A DNA stretch of 10,884 bases from Spirochaetaceae bacterium UBA6243 (GTDB taxonomy: Bacteria > Spirochaetota > Spirochaetia > Treponematales > Rectinemataceae), in NCBI GenBank assembly GCA_002441395.1, contig DJVZ01000041.1:8946-19829 (forward strand), read 5' to 3'. Positions 5,739 through 10,884 of this stretch are shown here, piece after piece. Under the pieces are notes generated by a model. The model did not search any database. It saw only the letters and a program-made list of their open reading frames with translations, and had not been told where the DNA came from. Position numbers and translations under genes: made by a program. Each line of letters begins with the position of its first letter. Position 1 is the first letter of the stretch.

Positions 5739-5768
5739 TAGACATACAGAATAGACGCACGTTATAGT
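5739..5768 (+). promoter_or_regulatory. Candidate promoter giving a leaderless mRNA
   Basis: TAGACA (5739-5744) and TATAGT (5763-5768) are 18 bp apart. Seven nucleotides after the -10 box comes ATG 5776, the place where transcription would start. No Shine-Dalgarno sequence precedes either that ATG or the in-frame GTG at 5767. Confidence 0.4.
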
Positions 5769-5775
5769 GCCTTCG

Positions 5776-6258
5776 ATGAAGACCCCTCTTCTGATGACCA
5801 TTCTTTTCTCGATTCTTCCCATTTCTGAATTGAGGGGAGCGATTCCCTACGCGGTATATAATGGATTCTCGATACCCCTTGCGGCGGCGATTTCAATAGC
5901 GGCGAACGTGTGTGTGCCGCTTATAGCCTTCCTGTTTTTGGAAAGCTTCCACAAGCTTTTTTATAAAATTAAGCCATACAAGAAATTTTTTGACCGGTTT
6001 GTGGAAAATGCGCGGAAGCGGGTGCATGGAAAGGTGGAGAAGTATGGCTATTGGGGCCTTCTGTTCTTCGTCGCGGTGCCCCTGCCGGTTACAGGGGCAT
6101 GGACGGGGGCGCTGGGGGCGTGGGTGCTCGGGCTCTCATATAAAAAGGCATTTTTTGCCATCGCGGGGGGGGTTGTCGTCGCCGGCATCATCGTGAGCGT
6201 CCTCGTGGCGCTCTGGGGTGTCGGTACACAGACAATTTTCTTTAAGACAATGCATTGA
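5776..6258 (+). CDS. Small multidrug export family membrane protein
   Basis: An integral membrane protein of 160 residues with the two signatures of the family annotated as small multi-drug export protein (COG2426, Pfam Sm_multidrug_ex): PISELRGAIP (15-24) and PLPVTGAWTGALGA (102-115). Hydrophobic segments lie at about 5-16, 30-56, 92-105 (re-entrant or membrane) and 108-148, with a basic cytoplasmic loop at 60-92. The transport substrate is unknown; the family name comes from weak evidence and should not be read as proven drug efflux. Start: ATG 5776 is chosen; GTG 5767 is in frame and adds three residues, but lies inside the candidate -10 box. It follows miaA by 63 bp and precedes the helicase gene by 36 bp on the same strand. 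Confidence 0.88.
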   Translation: MKTPLLMTILFSILPISELRGAIPYAVYNGFSIPLAAAISIAANVCVPLIAFLFLESFHKLFYKIKPYKKFFDRFVENARKRVHGKVEKYGYWGLLFFVAVPLPVTGAWTGALGAWVLGLSYKKAFFAIAGGVVVAGIIVSVLVALWGVGTQTIFFKTMH

Positions 6259-6294
6259 GTCAAAACATCGGTTTTTTGTTGGCACAGGACTACC

Positions 6295-8310
6295 ATGCAC
6301 ATCGATTTTCAAGCTGAACTTGATCCTGAGCAGTATGCGGCGGTGACGAGCGTAGACGGGCCCGTCCTCATCATCGCGGGGGCCGGCTCAGGCAAGACAA
6401 GGGTCATTACGTACCGGATCGCGTATCTTCTCGCCAAAGCTGTGCCTCAAGAGGCGATTCTCGCGCTGACCTTTACGAACAAGGCGGCCAAGGAAATGGT
6501 GGAGAGGGCGCACGACCTTACCGGCCTTGCCTTGAAAAACCTGATGGTGTCCACCTTTCACTCCTTCGGTGCATGGATGCTCCGAAAAGAAGCCGGCGTG
6601 CTCGGATATCGCTCCAATTTCAGCATCTACGATGAGCAGGACAGGATACATGCGATCCGCGAGAGCGCGCGCGAGCTCGGCATCTCCAATGACCGGCTCG
6701 ATCCTGTCAGGCTCTCTCAACTTTTTTCCGCGCGCAGGGCAGGACATGGGAAACAAGGCGAGTTGAGCGCGCGGGAGTTGGAGCTTTACGATCTCTACCG
6801 GAAAACCATCAAAGTCTACAATGCGATGGACTTCGATGACCTCATCGCGCTTCCCCTTGAGCTGCTTCGGGAGCATGAGGAGGTTCGGGAGCGGTATCGC
6901 TCGCGCTTCCGCTATATCATGATCGACGAGTTTCAGGACACCTCTCTCCAGCAATATGAATTCATCCGGTACATCGAAAGCGGCAACATCTGCGTCGTGG
7001 GCGACGACGATCAATCGATTTATTCCTGGCGCGGTGCCGATTTCCGCAACATCGAACGGTTTGAGCTCGACCATCCAGGACTTGTCGAGATCAAGCTCGA
7101 GCGGAACTACCGCTCGACCGGAAGCATTCTCACCGCCGCGAACACAGTGATCGCATACAACAGGCGGCGCAAGAAAAAACAGCTGTGGTCTCCCCAGGGA
7201 GTGCGCGGCACGCCCATTACCCTGTTTGAGGCGGAAGACGACGAGGATGAGGCGGAAAAGATCATCGCCAGGATACGGGAGCTGCGCTTTCGCGAACGCG
7301 CGGATTGGGACGATTTCGGCATCCTCGTGCGCACCAACTCGCTCGCCGAAGGAATCGAGGACAGGCTTGTCGAACACAATGTGCCGTACAGAGTGGCTGG
7401 AGGGCCTTCATTTTACCAGCGGAGAGAGATAAAAGACATCATCGCCTATCTCAAGGCCGCGGTGAATCCCGACGACGATGTTTCAGTGCTCAGGGTGCTC
7501 AATGTGCCGAGGCGGGGCATAGGCCGCGCCACTGTCGAGTTCTTGTCGAATATTGCGAAGGCGCACTCCGCGTCTCTGCACTGTGCTGCGGAGACCGCAC
7601 GACAGCCCGGTTTTGTCCAGACGAAAGACGGGCACCTGCAAAAAGCGCTCAATGAGGTCTTTGCCTTCTTCGACTATCTCGCGCAGATGAGGACGGCCTT
7701 GCTGGAACAGAAAATGTCCGTCTCTGTCGCGATACGGAAGGTCGTCGAGGATACGGGGTACTGGCAGTACCTTCTCGAGGAGCACAAGAAGAACGACAAG
7801 GCCGCCGTGTGGAAGTACCGCAATATCGAGCTCCTCTCCGCATCGGCGGAGCGCTGGGAGAAAGATCCCGACACGTTCGAGAAAGGCATTTTTGCGTATT
7901 TGGCGCGGATTTCCCTCAGCATGCGCGATGATGCCAACGAAGAGGAGAAGCGTCTCAGCCTCCTCACCATCCACGCGGCGAAAGGCCTCGAATTTGACTA
8001 TGTCTTCATCCCCGGCTGTGAAAACGGAATTCTTCCGCACGCCCGTTCCCTCGAAGATGGCGACGGGGACATCGAGGAAGAGCGACGGCTTTTCTACGTC
8101 GCCGTGACGAGGGCAAAAAAACAGCTTTTTATGAGCCGCGCGATGCAGCGCAAGAAGAACGGCTCATTCCAGGAGACCGCGCCGTCCCCGTTCCTGAACG
8201 AACTGCCCCAAAACCTCATTGTCATGGCAGAGGCTCAGGTTCAGTCTCAGAGCGAAGACGATCTGAGAAAAGAATTCTTCAGCAGATTGAAGTCGAGGCT
8301 CGGCGCATAG
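6295..8310 (+). CDS. Rep/UvrD/PcrA-type superfamily 1 DNA helicase
   Basis: ATP-driven 3'-5' DNA helicase that acts in replication restart, repair or clearing of replication blocks. The 671-residue protein carries all SF1A motifs: Q motif and AGAGSGKT (28-35), LTFTNKAAKEM (about 58-68), DEFQDT (211-216), GDDDQSIYSWRGA (236-248), NYRS (271-274), HAAKGLEF (560-567) and EEERRLFYVAVTRAK (594-608). Its length is close to E. coli Rep (673), and IYSWRGA, the SFYQRREIKDIIAYLKAAVNPDDD block and the C-terminal SPFLNELPQN resemble Rep more than UvrD, which usually has IYGWRGA and a longer C-terminal tail. I therefore lean to a Rep-like role, though the usual annotation would be UvrD or PcrA. Start: ATG 6295 with AGGA (6286-6289) and a 5-nt spacer. 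It converges on the methyltransferase gene, with 31 bp between stops. Confidence 0.96.
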   Translation: MHIDFQAELDPEQYAAVTSVDGPVLIIAGAGSGKTRVITYRIAYLLAKAVPQEAILALTFTNKAAKEMVERAHDLTGLALKNLMVSTFHSFGAWMLRKEAGVLGYRSNFSIYDEQDRIHAIRESARELGISNDRLDPVRLSQLFSARRAGHGKQGELSARELELYDLYRKTIKVYNAMDFDDLIALPLELLREHEEVRERYRSRFRYIMIDEFQDTSLQQYEFIRYIESGNICVVGDDDQSIYSWRGADFRNIERFELDHPGLVEIKLERNYRSTGSILTAANTVIAYNRRRKKKQLWSPQGVRGTPITLFEAEDDEDEAEKIIARIRELRFRERADWDDFGILVRTNSLAEGIEDRLVEHNVPYRVAGGPSFYQRREIKDIIAYLKAAVNPDDDVSVLRVLNVPRRGIGRATVEFLSNIAKAHSASLHCAAETARQPGFVQTKDGHLQKALNEVFAFFDYLAQMRTALLEQKMSVSVAIRKVVEDTGYWQYLLEEHKKNDKAAVWKYRNIELLSASAERWEKDPDTFEKGIFAYLARISLSMRDDANEEEKRLSLLTIHAAKGLEFDYVFIPGCENGILPHARSLEDGDGDIEEERRLFYVAVTRAKKQLFMSRAMQRKKNGSFQETAPSPFLNELPQNLIVMAEAQVQSQSEDDLRKEFFSRLKSRLGA

Positions 8311-8341
8311 CGCGGCTCGGGGTGTGGACGGCATCCTGGTC

Positions 8342-9277
8342 CTAACTCCATGCCGCCAGCTTCATCCACGTGAGTTCGTGCTTATTGTGCCACAGGTGCA
8401 CCACGCGTGAGCCGGACACCGACGCGAACTTCAGGGTCGTCGCGCGGTCGTAGGTGTCACCCTGCATTTTTATGGTGCAGATATAGTTGCGGGCGAGTCC
8501 CGCGTCCATCCACTTTGAAATCCACTGCCACAGCGCCTCGGGGTAACAGATGACGTCGGAGCAGAGCCAGTCGACGGGGCCGATATCCTGCGGCCTCAGA
8601 GTGAACGCGTCGTGTTTCTGCCATTTGACATTCGGCATCTGCGCGATGCGGGGTTCGAGGGGCGCGCGGTCTATCGATAAAACCGACGCGCCAAGAGATG
8701 CCAAAGCCCAAGTCCAGCCTCCGGGGCTTGCGCCCGCGTCGATGCAGCGCTCTCCTGGCGCTGGCATTTGGTCTGCAAGTACGAAAGCTTCCCAGAGTTT
8801 CCGGTAGGCCCGCGAAGGCGGATCATCCTTATTTTCTTCAAAGTCGAATGCACCATTGGGAAAAGGACTCGTACATCGTGCCGAACCAAGGAGCAAATGC
8901 TCTTCGAGCAGGGTGAATGAGCCCATAGGGGCCTGCGGTGCCTGAAAAGGGAAGGTGTGCGGTTTGCTGGAGACGTATGGCAGCTGTTCCGCGATGAGGA
9001 CAGTGCGCCGTGCAAAGCGAAGGGGGACAGGACTCCAGTTGCGCTGCAATGCCTTTAAAGCGCGGGCAGCCTCAGAAATTGACCCGAATTCCAGAAGGAA
9101 CGGTTCGAGCCATGTGTTGCGCGTCCAGAATACGGGATGGGTCCGGAGATCGAATGGCGCGGGACCATACAGATTCCAGGAGCTTACAAGTTCGTCATCG
9201 ATCCTGGTGACGGTGGGCACTTCTTCAAGGAGATGATTGAGAAAACCGTCCGCGGCGTGAAAAACATAACCTTGCAT
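8342..9277 (-). CDS. RlmM-like SAM-dependent 2'-O-methyltransferase
   Basis: Predicted RNA 2'-O-ribose methyltransferase of the FtsJ/RlmM type; E. coli RlmM methylates C2498 of 23S rRNA. The 311-residue protein (from ATG 9277) has the SAM-binding loop CIDAGASPGGWTWAL (178-192), the acidic end of the second strand (SIDRAPL, 201-207), and a K-D-K-E catalytic set: Lys160 in PSRAYRKLWEAF, Asp241 in DWLCSD, Lys270 in CTIK and Glu301 in NKHELTWM. The N-terminal part (MQGYVFHAADGFLNHLLEEV) lines up with the start of E. coli RlmM (MNKVVLLCRPGFEKE), which is why ATG 9277 is preferred over ATG 9313 and TTG 9322, both in frame and without a better ribosome binding site; the match GAGTGGA before 9277 is weak. 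It is shorter than E. coli RlmM (366), mainly in the N-terminal half. The target RNA is an inference from the family. Confidence 0.88.
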   Translation of the reverse strand: MQGYVFHAADGFLNHLLEEVPTVTRIDDELVSSWNLYGPAPFDLRTHPVFWTRNTWLEPFLLEFGSISEAARALKALQRNWSPVPLRFARRTVLIAEQLPYVSSKPHTFPFQAPQAPMGSFTLLEEHLLLGSARCTSPFPNGAFDFEENKDDPPSRAYRKLWEAFVLADQMPAPGERCIDAGASPGGWTWALASLGASVLSIDRAPLEPRIAQMPNVKWQKHDAFTLRPQDIGPVDWLCSDVICYPEALWQWISKWMDAGLARNYICTIKMQGDTYDRATTLKFASVSGSRVVHLWHNKHELTWMKLAAWS

Positions 9278-9336
9278 AAAGTCCACTCGACAATCATGGA
9301 GGAAAATGGGCATTCTGGTCAACGCAGTGGTTGTCC

Positions 9337-9366
9337 GCTATACCTGTACCCATGCCGCTGCTACAA
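9337..9366 (-). promoter_or_regulatory. Candidate promoter for the RlmM-like gene
   Basis: On the minus strand TTGTAG (9366-9361) and TATAGC (9342-9337) are 18 bp apart, with transcription starting near 9330 and a leader of about 53 nt. Its -35 box uses the same bases as the -10 box of the divergent HD gene promoter. Confidence 0.4.
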
Positions 9367-9367
9367 T
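9359..9367 (+). promoter_or_regulatory. Candidate extended -10 promoter for the HD-domain gene
   Basis: TGCTACAAT at 9359-9367 is an extended -10 element with no good -35 box at the normal distance. Transcription would start near 9374, about 29 nt before ATG 9403. Confidence 0.4.
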
Positions 9368-9402
9368 TCACAGGGGAATCTGGTTTGGAGGTTGGTGCGA
9401 AG

Positions 9403-10656
9403 ATGTCGGAAATTTCGCTTTTGAATGCGCTCATACACCGCTTCGATGTGGTGGTGCGGGACCCCGTGTGGGGCGATGTCCATATGGATGCCTCACTTCA
9501 TACGCTCTTCCAATCCAAAAGCTTCATGGTGCTCGACAGGATTCGTCAGCTTGGGCCCGTCGCGCTCGTCTATCCGGGGGCGACCCATACGCGCAAGGCG
9601 CACAGCCTCGGCGTATACCACATCGCGCGCCGCATGGCCCTCGCGCTCGTCGAAAAAGGGGAGATCGATTTTGTCAGCAAAACTGGCCTGCGTTCTTTTT
9701 TGGTGGCGGCCCTGTGCCATGATATAGGGCATTTCCCCTATGCCCACTCACTGAAAGAACTGCCTCTTGCCCGCCACGAGGCCCTTGCGGGCGAAATGAT
9801 CGTCTCGGTTCCCCTCCGCGAATATGTAAGCGATTGCGGAGCCGATCCTGAACAGACCGCAGCGATCATCGATGCCGACAGATCTGCGGAGGAGAGCAGG
9901 GAGACGCTGCTCTTCCGGTCTTTTTTGTCGGGTGTTCTCGACCCTGACAAGATCGACTATCTGACGCGCGATGCGTTTTACTGTGGGGTTCCCTATGGCA
10001 TTCAGGATGCCGATTATATTATGCGGCGCCTTGTGGTGCACGATGACAAGCTCGCCATCGACATGAAAGGTGAAATGAGCATCGAGGCGCTCATTTTTGC
10101 GAAGTATCAGATGTACCGCGCGGTGTACTGGCATCCGGTGGTACGGGCTGCGACCGCCATGGTGAGAAAGGCAGTGTATCTGGGGCTCGCCAGCGACGTC
10201 ATTCAGCCTGCAAGCCTCTATGGCCTCGACGATACGAGCTTCGGCCGTCTCATCAATCATGCCAAATTTGCTCCGTTCAGGCTCGCCCGTGAGGCTGAAG
10301 AGAAACACATTTACAGGCTTGCCGCCGAGCATCCTTTTGACGAGGAGAACCCCCTCCATGCTGACCTTTTGGATATCAGCAAGCGGATAGAGGCGGAGAG
10401 TACGCTTGCGCAGGCCGCGGAAATGGCGGAGAGCGATGTTGTCATCGATATCCCGGAACGGATCAAACTGGAAACCGACCTCATGGTCAAAGCGGACGAT
10501 TATTTTGAGGCTTTCGACCAGCGTTCTACGTTGTTCCAGCCCGAGACGGTCGAAAAAGTCGCGAGTGCCCTGCGCACCATTCGGGTGTACATCCGTCCCC
10601 AGAGCAATGCGGATTTTAAGAAGATAGCCTCACTGGTCGAGGCCCTTTTGGAATAA
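9403..10656 (+). CDS. HD-domain phosphohydrolase (dGTPase/YwfO-like)
   Basis: Metal-dependent phosphohydrolase of the HD superfamily, in the COG1078 group that includes Bacillus YwfO and dNTP triphosphohydrolases. The 417-residue protein shows the expected order: FMVLDRIRQLG (41-51), HTRKAHSLGVYHIA (62-75, with His67 as first ligand), LCHDIGHFPYAHSLKEL (104-120, with His106-Asp107 as the HD pair and His110), His125, and VLDPDKIDYLTRDAFYCGVPYG (178-199) with the last metal aspartate. The C-terminal half is helical with no recognised extra domain. The substrate cannot be read from sequence: a dNTP hydrolase is the usual guess for this group. Start: ATG 9403 is chosen, with GGAGG at 9387-9391 and an 11-nt spacer; the frame is open further upstream to a possible ATG 9331, but that would lie ahead of the candidate promoter and adds residues with no family match. 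It is divergent from the RlmM-like gene. Confidence 0.92.
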   Translation: MSEISLLNALIHRFDVVVRDPVWGDVHMDASLHTLFQSKSFMVLDRIRQLGPVALVYPGATHTRKAHSLGVYHIARRMALALVEKGEIDFVSKTGLRSFLVAALCHDIGHFPYAHSLKELPLARHEALAGEMIVSVPLREYVSDCGADPEQTAAIIDADRSAEESRETLLFRSFLSGVLDPDKIDYLTRDAFYCGVPYGIQDADYIMRRLVVHDDKLAIDMKGEMSIEALIFAKYQMYRAVYWHPVVRAATAMVRKAVYLGLASDVIQPASLYGLDDTSFGRLINHAKFAPFRLAREAEEKHIYRLAAEHPFDEENPLHADLLDISKRIEAESTLAQAAEMAESDVVIDIPERIKLETDLMVKADDYFEAFDQRSTLFQPETVEKVASALRTIRVYIRPQSNADFKKIASLVEALLE

Positions 10657-10678
10657 AATATCGGCGACATCATACATT

Positions 10679-10828
10679 ATGAACGAATTTGAACCTTCCC
10701 ATGCATTGATCAGGATATTGCTTGGCAAGCGCACTACTGCAGACGATGCAATAAAAGCGATGCACTGCATTCACCCTCGCGCCCCAGCCAGCATCGCACG
10801 AGCAGTCCTCGATCACGAAATCATTTAA
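10679..10828 (+). CDS. Possible small protein of 49 residues
   Basis: ATG 10679 opens a 49-codon frame ending with TAA at 10826-10828. The product reads like a small, helical, mildly basic protein (ILLGKRTTADDAIKAMHC in the centre, then an Ala-rich helix), but I recognise no family. No ribosome binding site precedes the ATG, and a similar-sized frame runs on the other strand, so coding is uncertain. It begins 22 bp after the HD gene stop and could be its companion. Confidence 0.3.
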   Translation: MNEFEPSHALIRILLGKRTTADDAIKAMHCIHPRAPASIARAVLDHEII

Positions 10829-10866
10829 TTTCTTTCCATAGATAAAAATCCCCAAAAAGTCATAAT

Positions 10867-10884
10867 GCTATACAGACGTATAGC
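10867..10884. repeat. Perfect 7-bp inverted repeat at the right edge
   Basis: GCTATAC (10867-10873) and GTATAGC (10878-10884) flank AGAC. It may be the hairpin of a terminator whose T-run lies beyond the window, or an operator; the sequence just before it (10829-10866) is A- and T-rich with no gene. Confidence 0.5.

Noticed and set aside
6261..6277. AAAAC-ATCG-GTTTT hairpin with a T-run after the export gene
   Set aside because: The stem has one G-C pair and would be too weak for an intrinsic terminator; it sits where run-on transcription into the helicase gene is plausible.
6388..7377. Minus-strand ORF of 329 codons
   Set aside because: It is antisense to the helicase, whose motifs are all present in the other strand; no domain is visible in this frame.
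9748..10359. Minus-strand ORF of 203 codons
   Set aside because: Antisense to the HD-domain gene, with no ribosome binding site or motif.
10670..10855. Minus-strand ORF of 61 codons at the right end
   Set aside because: No ribosome binding site or recognisable motif, and it competes with the slightly more protein-like plus-strand frame.

Overview
The window reads as a stretch of core chromosome from a bacterium of the spirochaete lineage (Spirochaetales, Treponema-like) with a moderately high G+C content. The assignment is an inference. It rests on the cluster infC-rpmI-rplT, then a coiled-coil gene ending in the peptide ELDIF, then zapA; on a very short RNA polymerase omega-like protein; on a MiaA with extra residues between the P-loop and the next motif; and on a lipoprotein with a relaxed lipobox. 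I see no mobile element, CRISPR array, tRNA or rRNA. Most of the content is housekeeping.

Layout. (1) 1-935, minus strand: the first 311 codons of a lipoprotein of unknown function, running off the left edge. (2) 936-1036: a short divergent control region with overlapping candidate promoters. (3) 1037-2035: class II fructose-bisphosphate aldolase. (4) 2036-2216: a hairpin after the aldolase, then a promoter and structured leader for the translation cluster. (5) 2217-4504: a tight operon of IF3 (TTG start), L35, L20, a coiled-coil protein and ZapA, closed by a clear intrinsic terminator at the zapA stop. (6) 4578-5712: an omega-like subunit overlapping miaA. (7) 5776-6258: a small membrane protein of the small multidrug export family, possibly on a leaderless mRNA. 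(8) 6295-8310: a Rep/UvrD-type helicase. (9) 8342-9277, minus strand: an RlmM-like 2'-O-methyltransferase, convergent with the helicase. (10) 9278-9402: a second divergent promoter region. (11) 9403-10656: an HD-domain phosphohydrolase. (12) 10657-10884: a possible 49-residue ORF and a perfect 7-bp inverted repeat at the edge.

The genes centre on translation (IF3, L35, L20, MiaA tRNA modification, RlmM-type rRNA methylation), with transcription (omega), cell division (ZapA and probably the coiled-coil partner) and replication or repair (Rep-like helicase) interleaved. I found no convincing new multi-gene system. The points most worth a second look are the unrecognised lipoprotein, the coupled coiled-coil/zapA pair, the infC leader with its non-ATG start, and the possible leaderless export gene.
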